Shown here in pieces: positions 8,889 to 18,218 of a stretch of DNA of 64,000 nt. The DNA comes from Roseiarcus sp963807735 (GTDB taxonomy: Bacteria; Pseudomonadota; Alphaproteobacteria; Rhizobiales; Beijerinckiaceae). Both the position numbers and the translations under genes were made by a program. How positions within the stretch are numbered: the stretch's first letter is position 1; each line of letters opens with the position of its first letter. The notes under the pieces are model-generated. The model had not been told where the DNA came from and did not search any database. It saw only the letters and a program-made list of their open reading frames with translations. Location of the stretch: positions 305,799-369,798 of the forward strand of contig CAWEDI010000018.1 in assembly GCA_963807735.1 (NCBI GenBank). The letters are read 5' to 3'.

Positions 8889-10445
8889 ATGCCACAAAAG
8901 AGCGGCGTTCTCAACGCGCTCCGCCGCGCGCGGCGGCGGCTCGCGCGGGCGCTCGGCCGCCCCCCCGCGCCCGGGACGCGGCTCGCCCCGGCCGAATTCA
9001 TCGCCCACGCCGCCGCGCTCGCGGCCAAAGCGGAGGCGCCCGAGGGCCTTTGGCTCAGTTTCCTCGTTGACGCCGCGCCGGCGGACTCGCCGAGAACGAC
9101 GCTTGCCGAACTCGTCGTCTGCGACCCGCGGCTGGACCCCGCCGAACGCTGGCGCGAGGCGCTCGGCCGCGCACGCGCCCCGTTCGTCGCCCGGCTCGAC
9201 GCCTCCGGCCGGCTCGCCCCGTTCGCGATTGAGCGCATCGCCGCCGCGCTTTCGCAAAACCCCGACGCTTGGGCGCTCTACACCGACGAGGCGATCACCG
9301 AGCGCGCGCGGCCGGTCGAAATCGTCCTGAAGCCGGCGTTCGACCCGGTGCTGCTCGATTCGTTCGACTATTTCGGGCGAATCGCCGTCTACGCGCGCGC
9401 CGTCGCCGAGTGGCGCGAGGACGGACCCTCGGGCGACTACGAGCTGGCGTTGCGGATCGCCGCGGGCGCGCCATCGGGCGCGATCCTGCACTTGCCATAT
9501 CCTGCCTTCCTCGGGCCGGCGCGCCCGTTCGATCCCGGCTGGGGTATCGCGGCGGACCGGCTTCGGCCGACGGGCGTTCCCGGGCCGCGCAGATGGCCAA
9601 AGGTGAGCGTCGTCATCCCGAGCCGCGACGCGCCTGCGCTGATCGGCCGCACGCTGGCCGGCCTGTTCGAGGCGACCGACTACCGCGATTTCGACGTGAC
9701 CGTCGTCGACAACGGCTCGACCGACCCCGAGACGCTTGCGCTCTACGCGCGATTCGCCGGCGACCGGTTTCACGCCGAGGTCAAACCGGCGCCTTTCAAT
9801 TTCTCCCGCGCGGTCAACTGCGGCGCGGCGCTGTCGCGGGGCGCGCTGATTCTGCTGCTCAACAACGACATCGAGATCGTCGAGCCGGGATGGCTCAAGG
9901 AGATGGTCGGTTGTTTCGACTATCCGGACACGGGAATCGTAGGCGCGAAGCTACTCTATCCCGACGGGACGTTGCAGCACGCAGGCGTCATCGCCGGGCT
10001 CGGCGGCTACGCCGGCCACTGGCATATCGGCCAGCCGGAGACGGCGCTCGGGCCGCAGCGGCGGCTGGCGTCGCGGCAGTCGCTCAGCGTCGTGACGGGG
10101 GCCTGCATGCTGGTGTCGCGGAGGTGCTTCGAAGCGCTTGGCGGATTCGACGAAGAGACCTTCCCGATCGCCTATAACGACGTCGACTTCTGCCTGCGCG
10201 CCGGGGCCGCCGGTTATCGGGTGATCTGGACGCCGTTCGCCAAGCTCATCCACCACGAATCGGCGACGAGGGGAAGCGACGAGACCGCGGAAAACCGGGA
10301 GCGGTTCGCGCGCGACAAGGCCGCGATACAGGCTCGCCATCATACCGACGTCCTCGAAGACCGCGCCTACAATCCGTGGGCGGCGCGGAGCCACTCCGAC
10401 CCGTGGCCGTGCGCGCGGACGAGCCTGCCGGAGGCGCGGACTTAG
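8889..10445 (+). CDS. Glycosyltransferase family 2 protein
   Basis: A 518-residue protein, the only plus-strand gene of the capsule locus. The first ~230 residues are a poorly conserved domain (KPAFDPVLLDSFDYFGR is typical of large GT2 rhamnan/polysaccharide enzymes). The GT-A domain follows at about 238-470: KVSVVIPSRD, VVDNGSTD, the acidic LLNNDIEIV metal site, the GAKLLYPDGTLQHAG acceptor loop, and FCLRAG/HHESATRG near the end. ATG at 8889 has GGAG about eight bases upstream; the same frame stays open back to 8136, but that part overlaps kpsT and encodes an antisense-like peptide. The gene is followed by a palindromic repeat at 10480-10622 shared with the convergent neighbour. Confidence 0.9.
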   Translation: MPQKSGVLNALRRARRRLARALGRPPAPGTRLAPAEFIAHAAALAAKAEAPEGLWLSFLVDAAPADSPRTTLAELVVCDPRLDPAERWREALGRARAPFVARLDASGRLAPFAIERIAAALSQNPDAWALYTDEAITERARPVEIVLKPAFDPVLLDSFDYFGRIAVYARAVAEWREDGPSGDYELALRIAAGAPSGAILHLPYPAFLGPARPFDPGWGIAADRLRPTGVPGPRRWPKVSVVIPSRDAPALIGRTLAGLFEATDYRDFDVTVVDNGSTDPETLALYARFAGDRFHAEVKPAPFNFSRAVNCGAALSRGALILLLNNDIEIVEPGWLKEMVGCFDYPDTGIVGAKLLYPDGTLQHAGVIAGLGGYAGHWHIGQPETALGPQRRLASRQSLSVVTGACMLVSRRCFEALGGFDEETFPIAYNDVDFCLRAGAAGYRVIWTPFAKLIHHESATRGSDETAENRERFARDKAAIQARHHTDVLEDRAYNPWAARSHSDPWPCARTSLPEART

Positions 10446-10479
10446 ACTTGGCGGAATTTGGTGGGGCGGCCAGCGCGCG

Positions 10480-10622
10480 TCATGGCGAGCGAAGCGAAGC
10501 CATCCAGCGCCGGGGCCACCATTGTAGCCTTCCGGTAATTTCGTAGATTTGCGCGAGAACGCGTCGAAACTTCAACTTTCGGCTCACGGAAGGGCTGGAT
10601 GGCGTCGCTGCGCTCGCCATGA
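10480..10622. repeat. Dispersed palindromic repeat, copy 1
   Basis: Two 29-base arms (10480-10508 and 10594-10622) are inverted copies of each other with about two mismatches, enclosing 85 bases of unrelated sequence. The shared core is GCGAGCGAAGCGAAGC followed by CATCCAG. The same arm core occurs at 31811-31918 and 40777-40884. The element lies between two convergent gene ends. This is the behaviour of a REP/RIME-like intergenic family, common in Hyphomicrobiales. Confidence 0.85.
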
Positions 10623-10629
10623 CAGGGCT

Positions 10630-12084
10630 TTACTTGCATACCTCAACCTCGGCCAAATGCAGCACGCCCAGGCGCGGCAACAGAACGCGGACATAGCGCG
10701 CCAGAACCGGGGGATCGACGACGATCTCGATAGGCGCGGCGAACAGCATTTTCCGGTCGGATGCCGCGTGGGCGAAAAGCTGGCGCCAGGTCACGAAATC
10801 GAGCGAGGTCTCGACAACGAAACCGCGCAGCCGCTGCTCCGCGAGCTTGCGGTTGAACACGCGAACCTGCCGGATCGAGTATTCCGCCGCAAGGTCGACT
10901 ACCCACCAAGGGCGCTCCTCATAGGCGGTGTGGAAGCCGTATTCCGCCTCGGTGTCGCCGTCGTTGCCGCCCTCGGCGTCGCGCCGGGGGTCGCGGGCGG
11001 CCGCGCGCGGCGAGACCGAGCTTTGCCAGGCGCAGCGCCCCAACGCCACGTTATCGAAAGCCGGAGTGCGGGCGATCGTCAGTCCCAAGCGGCCGAGCTG
11101 GACCGCCTCCAGGCTGACCCGCATCCGCCGCCGCGCCAAGGCGATCAACAGCGCCGCGGCGACGCGCGGATCGGCGAACAAGTCCACCGCGTCCGCGAGC
11201 GCGACGAACACGGCGGCCGGGTCGTCGGGCGTCTTGTTCAGCCGCTCCGTCATCAGATCGGCGAGCGCGGCGCGAAATTCGTCCGGCGGAAAGTCGGGAT
11301 CGCCGCAGGCGAGAACGAGCGGCAGATCGAGCGCGTAGTAGGATTTTCGCGCTTGCAGATAAGCCGCGCCGCCGCGAACGGCGTGATAGAGCATATTGTC
11401 GGGCTCGGGCAGTTCGGAGAGGTGGCGCAGCAGGTGCGGGGCGAAGGTCGCCTCCGAATAGAACTCGCCGTAGGCGTTGAAATCCGCCGCTGTGAGGCCG
11501 ATGTCGTTCGCCGCCGAAGCGACAAAGCTCTCGTCGTTGGGCCAATGCGCGTCAGCGTCGCGCAGGTTTTTCGCCTCGAAGCGTCGTCTCTCCAAAAGCC
11601 GCTCGACGGCGCCGGCGGAGAGCCGGACGACCGGGAAAAGCGCGCTGTAGACAACAGGAAACCGCCGCGCCGCGCGTTCGCGCCAATGCCAGCCCTTGTC
11701 CGCGACCTTGAGGCAAGCCGCGAGATAGTCCTCGCTCGCGCGCTCATCAAACAGGCGGAAGAAGTCGAGCGGATCGGCGAAGTTCACCGCCACGTCGTAT
11801 TCGATCAGCCAATAGCGCCGATAAGCTCGGCCGAGCGCCAGCGCGTGATAGAACGCGTAGTCGCCGCAGCGCCATAGCGGCTTGTCGAACGCGACGGCGA
11901 GGCCGAGGCGCACGCAACTGTCGAGCGTCATCGACAGCTTCGGCAGGCCGCGGGTCTCGACCGGCCCCGCCGTTTCGTCGATCGCCAGCAGGACGTCGTA
12001 GGCGCCGCCGGCGGCGAGCCTACGCGCCATTTCGGCGATGCGGTCGTCGACGAAATGCGTGCGGATCAGGATGAGCGCCGTCAT
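10630..12084 (-). CDS. Capsule-locus protein with C-terminal discoidin (F5/8 type C)-like domain
   Basis: A 484-residue protein. The N-terminal half (ALILIRTHFVDDRIAEMARR, LIEYDVAVNFADPLDFF) resembles uncharacterised glycosyltransferase-like proteins of surface polysaccharide loci. The acidic EYDVAVNF would suit a metal site, but I cannot name the family. The last ~140 residues look like a carbohydrate-binding discoidin/F5-8C fold: CAWQSSVSP, a GGNDGD insertion, WWVVDLAAEYSIRQVRVFNR, and FVVETSLDFVTWRQL. Start ATG at 12084 overlaps the TGA of the upstream gene by four bases (ATGA), so the two are translationally coupled. The open frame continues upstream to 12768, but that part is antisense-like. 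Confidence 0.82.
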   Translation of the reverse strand: MTALILIRTHFVDDRIAEMARRLAAGGAYDVLLAIDETAGPVETRGLPKLSMTLDSCVRLGLAVAFDKPLWRCGDYAFYHALALGRAYRRYWLIEYDVAVNFADPLDFFRLFDERASEDYLAACLKVADKGWHWRERAARRFPVVYSALFPVVRLSAGAVERLLERRRFEAKNLRDADAHWPNDESFVASAANDIGLTAADFNAYGEFYSEATFAPHLLRHLSELPEPDNMLYHAVRGGAAYLQARKSYYALDLPLVLACGDPDFPPDEFRAALADLMTERLNKTPDDPAAVFVALADAVDLFADPRVAAALLIALARRRMRVSLEAVQLGRLGLTIARTPAFDNVALGRCAWQSSVSPRAAARDPRRDAEGGNDGDTEAEYGFHTAYEERPWWVVDLAAEYSIRQVRVFNRKLAEQRLRGFVVETSLDFVTWRQLFAHAASDRKMLFAAPIEIVVDPPVLARYVRVLLPRLGVLHLAEVEVCK

Positions 12085-14681
12085 GGCCGCGCGAGCCAGT
12101 CGCGGTAGTCGTCGGAGATGTCCATCAGCCCGCGTTCGGCCATCGTTACGCTGTCGGCCAATTCGCGGGAGACGCCGGGCTTGACGAGATCGGCGCGCCA
12201 CAAGGCTTCGAGCCGCGCGGCGTAGCGGGAATGGCGGCGGATCGCCTCCACGTCGGCGTCGGCCTCCAGGAACGCCGAGCCGGCTTTCGCCTCGCGACCG
12301 CGCAGCGCGACGTTCATCATCTTGTAGTGCAGCAGCGCCGCGGAGACGTCGGCGAACTTCAGATGCGTCGTCTCGTGGGAATTTATCAGCACGCCGGCGT
12401 CCAGCCGCCACAGCGGGATCTTGTGAAGAAACTCCTTGGCCTCGAACAGCCGCGCCCGGACGCCGCCGCCGGGATGCAGATAGGGCGGCCGCTCGAGGCC
12501 GAACAGATAATAGTCGTCGTCGTAGTACTTGTAGTCGGCAAACGGGGCGGGCTCGCGATTCTCGTTGAGCAGGCGCGGCGGGAACACGTCGAGCATGTAG
12601 CCGCGCACCCCCTCGAAACCGCGCGCGTCGAGATAGGCGATGAAACCGTCGAGCCCGACGCGCTCGAAGCCGGGATAGATCAGGTATTCGTCCATATCGA
12701 GCTGGAGGCCCCAGCCCTTCGCGCCTTCGCGCGCGACGACTTCGTTGACCCAGCGTCGCCCCGACCACGATAGCTGATAGCTATCCGGGCAATCGTAGAC
12801 GATCACGTCGGGCTCGGCGAGCGCCAAGGCGCGGCTGTCGTCGCTCGACATGTGATTGAAGAACACGAAGCGCCGGACGCCGAGCCGGCGGTGGTGCGCC
12901 AGAAAGCCCGGAATCTGCGCCGCCTCATTGCGGAATACGACGTACGCCGTGACCTCGCCGGGCGGCGGCCGGTCGTCGGGCGAGACGCGGATCAACTGCC
13001 GGATCTCGCTGTCGACCGCCGCATAGTAATTGGTGGCGATCGACTGCCGCCAGAACGCCTTCGCCTCGTCGTGGCGTTCGCGCTTCGCGGCGGCCCAGGC
13101 GCGCAGCTCCAGTTGCTCGCGGCGCACGTAGCGCGCGGGGATCGCGTCGATCAGCGCGAGAGCCTCCGCGTCCTCGCGGCGGGCGATCATCAGCCGGATG
13201 CGCAAATGGTTCAGCCGCGCGTTGCCGGGAACGCGCGCGGCGACGCCCTCGATGATCGCGCCGCCAAGCTCGAACGCCCACGGCGTGCGGGTGTCGAGCA
13301 GAGCGTGACCGACATGGATGGCGTCGGCGACGCTCCACTCGCGCCCCTCGGCGAAGCGTTCGACATAGGCGCGCAGATACGCGTCGCCGCGGTCGGCCTC
13401 CCAGCGCAGCCGCGCCGTCAGCGCGTAGCCCGGCGCCTCCTCCGCTTCGAGCGCTTGCACGTAAGCTTCCGCCTCTTGCAGGCGGCCGAGGCTGAGGAGG
13501 ATCCACACCCAGTGCGAGCGCAGGTTGAAATCCTCGGGGAACTTTCGAAGCGCCGCCTCGATCATCACGCTGAGGTCTTCGTGGCCGTACTCGCGCTCCT
13601 TGGCCAGCCGCAGGCGCTCGCTGGCCGCCAGCGGCGAATCCGGAAAGCGCCGCTCAAGCTCCGCGAGCGCCGCCGCTCCGGCCTCGTAGTCGCGCAGATC
13701 GTGAACCGCGCGCGCCAGTGAAGCCCACCATTCCGGCCGGGAATTGTCGGCGAATCTCTCGGTCAGGCGGCAGAGCAGGTCGCGCGCGCGCGCGATCTCC
13801 CCCAGCTCCATCGCAATCACGGCGCGCTCGCGCAGCGCCGCCACGTTGTCGGGCTCGCGGGCGAGGAAGCTTTCGAGCCCCTCGATCGCCTCCTCAACGC
13901 GGTCGAGCCGGAACAGCGCCCGCGCGCGGCCGACTTCGACTTGTGGCTCGCCGGCGGCCGCATATTTGTCGGCGTAGTCGCGCCAGATGGCGAGCGCGCG
14001 CTCCCATTCGTTGCGCTCCTCGGCGACCTGCGCGTCGAGCGGCGGCGCGCGCCGGTCGCCGGGAAACCGGCGGACGCAAGCCTCCAGGGTCCGCAGCGCC
14101 TCCTCGCGGCGGCCGAGCGCCCGCAACGCATTGGCGAGGCCGACGAACCAATCGAGCTCGGGCTCGGGGAAGCGGCCGTGCAGATCGCGCCAGACCGCCA
14201 GCGCTTCGGCGAAGCGTTTCTGCCGCGCTAGCAGATTGCCGAGGAACACCCGCGGCAGGGCGGCGTCGGGGAAGCGTTCACAACCCTCGCGGATCGCCGC
14301 TTCCGCCTCTTCCCCGCGCCCGAGACCCTGCAAGCAGCGGGAGCGCGCGACCCACCAATGCGGCCCGGCGCGTTTGGGAAAGCGCGCGATCAGTTCGTCA
14401 ATGTCGGCGAGGCCGGCGCCGAAATCGCCGGCGACCTGGTGCAGACGCGAACTCGTCACCCGCGCCCAGACGCCGAAGTCGGTCTTGTTGCGAAATCGGT
14501 CGACGAGCTCGCGCAGGCCATCGGTCCGGCCCTGGTCGATCAGATGCGTCACCGCGGCGCGCATCTTGTCGGGATCGTTCGCCTCTAGGCCGGCGAGCAG
14601 GCCGGGGGGGTAGGGTCCGAGGCCGCGCAAGCGCGCGCAGGCGGCGATGATGTCTTCCGGGGCGGTCGGCTCGAGGCTCAT
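12081..14681 (-). CDS. TPR-repeat protein fused to a glycosyltransferase (GT2-like) domain
   Basis: An 866-residue two-part protein. Residues ~1-560 are a string of TPR-like helical repeats, with units such as FPDAALPRVFLGNLLARQKR, FPEPELDWFVGLANALRALG and FPEDFNLRSHWVWILLSLGR spaced about 34 residues apart. Residues ~570-830 form a family-2-type glycosyltransferase: AYVVFRNEAAQIPGFLAHHR, FVFFNHMSSDDS, then LQLDMDEYLIYP as the acidic catalytic block. The TPR part may hold the enzyme to the assembly machinery. It sits 8 bases after the GT2 gene at 14690 and overlaps its downstream neighbour, so it belongs to the wza-led operon. Confidence 0.88.
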   Translation of the reverse strand: MSLEPTAPEDIIAACARLRGLGPYPPGLLAGLEANDPDKMRAAVTHLIDQGRTDGLRELVDRFRNKTDFGVWARVTSSRLHQVAGDFGAGLADIDELIARFPKRAGPHWWVARSRCLQGLGRGEEAEAAIREGCERFPDAALPRVFLGNLLARQKRFAEALAVWRDLHGRFPEPELDWFVGLANALRALGRREEALRTLEACVRRFPGDRRAPPLDAQVAEERNEWERALAIWRDYADKYAAAGEPQVEVGRARALFRLDRVEEAIEGLESFLAREPDNVAALRERAVIAMELGEIARARDLLCRLTERFADNSRPEWWASLARAVHDLRDYEAGAAALAELERRFPDSPLAASERLRLAKEREYGHEDLSVMIEAALRKFPEDFNLRSHWVWILLSLGRLQEAEAYVQALEAEEAPGYALTARLRWEADRGDAYLRAYVERFAEGREWSVADAIHVGHALLDTRTPWAFELGGAIIEGVAARVPGNARLNHLRIRLMIARREDAEALALIDAIPARYVRREQLELRAWAAAKRERHDEAKAFWRQSIATNYYAAVDSEIRQLIRVSPDDRPPPGEVTAYVVFRNEAAQIPGFLAHHRRLGVRRFVFFNHMSSDDSRALALAEPDVIVYDCPDSYQLSWSGRRWVNEVVAREGAKGWGLQLDMDEYLIYPGFERVGLDGFIAYLDARGFEGVRGYMLDVFPPRLLNENREPAPFADYKYYDDDYYLFGLERPPYLHPGGGVRARLFEAKEFLHKIPLWRLDAGVLINSHETTHLKFADVSAALLHYKMMNVALRGREAKAGSAFLEADADVEAIRRHSRYAARLEALWRADLVKPGVSRELADSVTMAERGLMDISDDYRDWLARP

Positions 14682-14689
14682 GCGGCCTC

Positions 14690-16543
14690 CTATCCCAAAG
14701 CGATCTCTAGCGCATCGAGCGAAAGCGCGGGATGGAAGTAGGGGTCGTCGCGCAGACGCGCCGCCCAGCGCTCGCGAAAATAGGCGTGCTCGCCGGCGTA
14801 GCGCGCGTCGAGCCAGCGATTGGCGCCGCGCGAGGCGCTTTCGCGATGCATGAGCTTCGCGCGCGGCTCAAACACCGATTTGAAACCGGCGTCGGTAAGC
14901 CGCAGGCACAGGTCCATGTCGTTGTACTCGATCGGCAGCCGCATCTCGTCGAAGCCGCCGACCGCGAAGAATTTCCGCGCCTCGACGGCCAGACACGCGC
15001 CGGTGACCGCAGCCACTTCGCGCGGCCAGGCGAGCGCGCCGAGATAGCCGGGATCGTCGGCCCCGACGGCGCGTTGCACGTGGCCGGCGAAGCCGTCGAG
15101 ACCGAGCACAACGCCGCCGTGCTGCAACCGCCCATCGGGATAAAGCAGCTTCGCGCCGACCGCGCCGACGTCAGGCGCGGCGGCGAAGGCGAGCATCCGG
15201 CCGAGCCAGTCCGGGCCGAGCGCCTCAACGTCGTCGTTGAGGAACAGCAGGAACGGCGCGTTGGCCTCGCGCGCGCCGGAGTTGCAAATCGCCGAGAAGT
15301 TGAAGGGGCCGGGACGGCGCAGCACCCGACGGTCCGGCCGCTGCGCAAGCTTTTCCATATAGGCGAGCACGTCAGCGTTCTCGCTGCCGTTGTCGAGCAC
15401 GATCAACTCGAAGTCGGCTCCGGCGGGAAACGCCTCCAGACTGTCGACGCAGGCGCGCAACAGATCGAGCCGATCGCGCGTCGGCACCAGGATGCTGGCG
15501 CGTCGGCGGGTCGTGAGCGGCGCGGGCGGCGGCGGCGTCGCGATCGGCGCAGGCTCGCGCCGCGTCAGCAGCACGCGGCGGACGTGGCCGACGCGCGCCG
15601 TCGCGGAATCGACGCCGCCGGCCTTCCAGGCCGCGGCTTTGACCGCCAAAGGCTGGCCGGTGTAGCCGCTCGCCGAAAACAACGGGCTCCAGTCCGGCTT
15701 GAACCTCGGCGCGGTGCGCCGCGAGAGCGTTGAATCGAACGCGTCCTCGTCGGCGTAAAGCGCAGTCAGCCGCGCATCACGGTGCGCCGCGAGCGCGAAG
15801 GCGGCGAGAGCGTGCGGCTCCAGCCGGTCGCCGCCCGCGAGCGCGATGACGAAATCCTCGTCGCGGAGACCGCGATCGTCGCCGTTGACCGCGAGCGTCC
15901 AATGCGGCCAGACCTGGGCGGCAAGACAAGGTTGCAAAGCCTCAGCGTCTGCGGCGTCGGCGGCGACAATGCGAAACCTCGGCTGCGTCGCGAAGCCGGC
16001 GGGGCCGTCGAAGGCCGGGTCGAACGACCGCGTCCGCGCGCGACGCCACGGCTCATAGGCTTCGAGCGGCGTGGCGCCGAGCGCGCGGCGAGCCTGCAGC
16101 CGCGCGAACTGATCCCACCCGCGCAGCCGTCCCCACAGATATTTACCGGCGCGGCTCATGCCGAAGGCGCCGAAATGGCGAAGCACGCGCGCGGGCGAGA
16201 GGAGGTCCCAGCGATCGATGCGAAACGCGAAGCGGCCTTCGGCCAGCGTCGGCGAAAGGTGAATTTCGCGCACGTCGTCCGGCAGCCGGCCGATCCAGAT
16301 CGCGCGTCCGAGCATCGCCGCCGGCAGCAGTTCGTCGTGAACCTGATGGCGTCCAACAAAGCGCAGGACCGGGCGGATGAGCGGATCGAGCAACCCGGAG
16401 CTATATTCGATCCGAACCCAGCGGCCCGCGCTCGACCGGGGCGCGTCGCAGCGCAACCACGGCTCCGCGCCCGTCGCCTCCCAGCCGTCGCCCCGCACGG
16501 CCACGTCCGTCAACGCCGTGAGGCCGGCCCCGCGGCGCGACAA
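14690..16543 (-). CDS. Glycosyltransferase family 2 protein
   Basis: A 617-residue protein, same architecture as the enzyme at 8889. A ~330-residue N-terminal region of low conservation is followed by a GT-A domain: ASILVPTRDRLDLLRACVDS, LIVLDNGSEN, LLFLNDDVEALG (metal-binding acidic site), GAKLLYPDGRLQHGG, and PIEYNDMDLCLRL plus MHRESASRG at the end. It should transfer a sugar to a lipid-linked or growing chain at the inner membrane; donor unknown. It follows the secretin gene with six bases between, in the same operon. Start ATG at 16543 is the only early methionine. Confidence 0.9.
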   Translation of the reverse strand: MSRRGAGLTALTDVAVRGDGWEATGAEPWLRCDAPRSSAGRWVRIEYSSGLLDPLIRPVLRFVGRHQVHDELLPAAMLGRAIWIGRLPDDVREIHLSPTLAEGRFAFRIDRWDLLSPARVLRHFGAFGMSRAGKYLWGRLRGWDQFARLQARRALGATPLEAYEPWRRARTRSFDPAFDGPAGFATQPRFRIVAADAADAEALQPCLAAQVWPHWTLAVNGDDRGLRDEDFVIALAGGDRLEPHALAAFALAAHRDARLTALYADEDAFDSTLSRRTAPRFKPDWSPLFSASGYTGQPLAVKAAAWKAGGVDSATARVGHVRRVLLTRREPAPIATPPPPAPLTTRRRASILVPTRDRLDLLRACVDSLEAFPAGADFELIVLDNGSENADVLAYMEKLAQRPDRRVLRRPGPFNFSAICNSGAREANAPFLLFLNDDVEALGPDWLGRMLAFAAAPDVGAVGAKLLYPDGRLQHGGVVLGLDGFAGHVQRAVGADDPGYLGALAWPREVAAVTGACLAVEARKFFAVGGFDEMRLPIEYNDMDLCLRLTDAGFKSVFEPRAKLMHRESASRGANRWLDARYAGEHAYFRERWAARLRDDPYFHPALSLDALEIALG

Positions 16544-16549
16544 GGCGGC

Positions 16550-17743
16550 CTACTTGATCGTTACTGCCGCTGAGGCCGTCGCGGCGCTGTTGTACAGCGG
16601 CGATACAACGCCCGCGTAGATGTCGAGAACCTTTTCGAATTCGACCGAGGGCGCGTTGGAGACATAGACCAGATCGCGATTGGCGACCTGGAACCGCTGC
16701 TCCAAGAAAAGGCTGTTCGGATTCGATCGATCGAGACGATAAACCACCGGCACCTTGTCCACGCCGTGGGCGAGCGGGCTGTCGGGCCGCAAGGCGCGCA
16801 GGACCGAGGGCTGTTCAAACCGGAACACGAACACGCCGGCCGCATCGGCGCGGTAATCGGCGAGGCCGCCGGTCTTGACGAGCGCCTCGGCCAAGGAGAG
16901 CTGGTCGGTTCCGAACGGGATTTCGGAATTGCCCGCGACGGCGCCGTTGGTCAGGAAGGTCTGGGGATCGCGCACCAGGGTGATGACGTCGCCCGGGCGC
17001 ATATAGATGTTTTCCCGGGAATCATTGGTCACGCGCGCCAGCGGCACGCGGTCGGTGACGCCGCCGCGCTGCAAAACGACGTAGAGCTCGTTGGTCTGCA
17101 TGCGCACGCCGCCGGCCTGCGCGATCACGTCGAGCAGCCGGTCGCCCTTGACGCTGAGCGGCATGCGCTGGCCGACGCCGATGCCCTCGCCGCCGAGCGT
17201 CACCGTGTTGCTGATCGGCTTGACGTCGTTGACGAGCACCTGCGGCTGGATCGCCTTGCCCTCAAGCGCGTGCTGAATGACCTCCTGAACCGCGCGCGTC
17301 GTCCGCCCGGCGACGACGACCCGGCCCGCGTAGGGCACGGTGATCGACCCGTCGCGACCGACCACCTGCTCGGGGATCGTTGCGCTGTTGGCGCCCGCCG
17401 ACATTCGCTCCAGTGCCGCCGGGGAGGAGAACAGGCCGCCTGAACTCGCTTCCCAGATGGTCACGCTGATGATGTCGCCGACACCGATCACCGGCTCGGT
17501 CGAGGCGCGATGGTCGCCGAAATGCTCCGCGAAGCTCGATTTCGGCCGACGGCCGAGCACGTCGATCGTCGTCGGGTCGATATCGATGACTTCGTACGGC
17601 CGCACCGTCCCGTTGCCCGTTGCGCCGTTCAACACCGCCAGAGCGCTCGGACCCGCGGAGGGGAGGTCGCCGCAGGCGGCCAGTCCGAGGCCGAGGACCG
17701 CCGCGCACGCTGCAAATATACCTAGTCTCAAAACTTGCACCAA
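16550..17743 (-). CDS. wza: Outer-membrane polysaccharide export lipoprotein (Wza/KpsD/BexD type)
   Basis: A 397-residue lipoprotein. The N-terminal signal ends in a lipobox LAAC with Cys24 as the acylated residue. The polysaccharide-export domain begins near residue 80 (VIGVGDIISVTIWEA) and continues through ITVPYAGRVVVAGRTTRAVQ. Two SLBB-type beta-grasp regions follow, around 170-220 (VTLGGEGIGVGQRMPLSV) and 250-330. The C-terminal ~30 residues are short, as in BexD/CtrA proteins. It should form the outer-membrane pore for the chain exported by KpsM/KpsT/KpsE. It is the first gene of the minus-strand operon running to 10630. Confidence 0.92.
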   Translation of the reverse strand: MVQVLRLGIFAACAAVLGLGLAACGDLPSAGPSALAVLNGATGNGTVRPYEVIDIDPTTIDVLGRRPKSSFAEHFGDHRASTEPVIGVGDIISVTIWEASSGGLFSSPAALERMSAGANSATIPEQVVGRDGSITVPYAGRVVVAGRTTRAVQEVIQHALEGKAIQPQVLVNDVKPISNTVTLGGEGIGVGQRMPLSVKGDRLLDVIAQAGGVRMQTNELYVVLQRGGVTDRVPLARVTNDSRENIYMRPGDVITLVRDPQTFLTNGAVAGNSEIPFGTDQLSLAEALVKTGGLADYRADAAGVFVFRFEQPSVLRALRPDSPLAHGVDKVPVVYRLDRSNPNSLFLEQRFQVANRDLVYVSNAPSVEFEKVLDIYAGVVSPLYNSAATASAAVTIK

Positions 17744-18218
17744 TTCCCGCAGCTCCCGCTCTGGCCGACGACGATATAGCGGCTAATCGTTAACCCGTCC
17801 AACCCGTGCAAATCGGCGTGGAGCCTGCGGTTGTCGTTGTTTTCAGACACATAGCCGAAGTTCCTGCGTCATTTCGGCCACACTTAGCGACTTTCGCGGC
17901 GCTCCGTCACAGCTCCCGCTCCGGCCGGGTGAGCGACGCGCCATAAACCGGCTTGCGAGCATAGCCGACTAAGCCCTCAATTCTGCAAGGATATTCGCCA
18001 GCCAAACCCGGCGGACAAGCGCGTGAGCGCGGGCAAAGAACAGCCGCGTTCCGCGATGATTGCAAAGTATTTTAAACTTTCGATTAACCATGAGGCAAGT
18101 TTAGCAAGCGCTAACCCTAGTCGCGGACGACCGTCCGAACCATGCGGCGAGGCGGCGCTTGCCCGGCGCGGCGCGGCGTCGCAAGGTGGTCGGCCCCAGA
18201 ACCTCGGTGAGGCAATTC
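17744..18218. other. 475-base divergent intergenic region between wza and fhs
   Basis: No gene is supported here. The region must hold the promoters of the wza operon (leftward) and fhs (rightward). The stretch 18059-18115 is clearly AT-richer than the rest, and a short GC palindrome (CGGACG-AC-CGTCCG) lies near 18123-18136. A TAAA-N7-TTAA string near 18070 only loosely resembles a CtrA site. I see no terminator or riboswitch fold I would defend. Confidence 0.5.

Noticed and set aside
12085..12768. N-terminal extension of the discoidin-domain gene to 12768
   Set aside because: It overlaps the TPR-glycosyltransferase on the same strand in another frame, and the ATGA overlap at 12084 is a standard coupled start.
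18070..18090. CtrA site upstream of fhs
   Set aside because: The TTAA halves are eight, not seven, bases apart; the TAAA-N7-TTAA reading has a mismatch in an AT-rich patch, so chance is a sufficient explanation.
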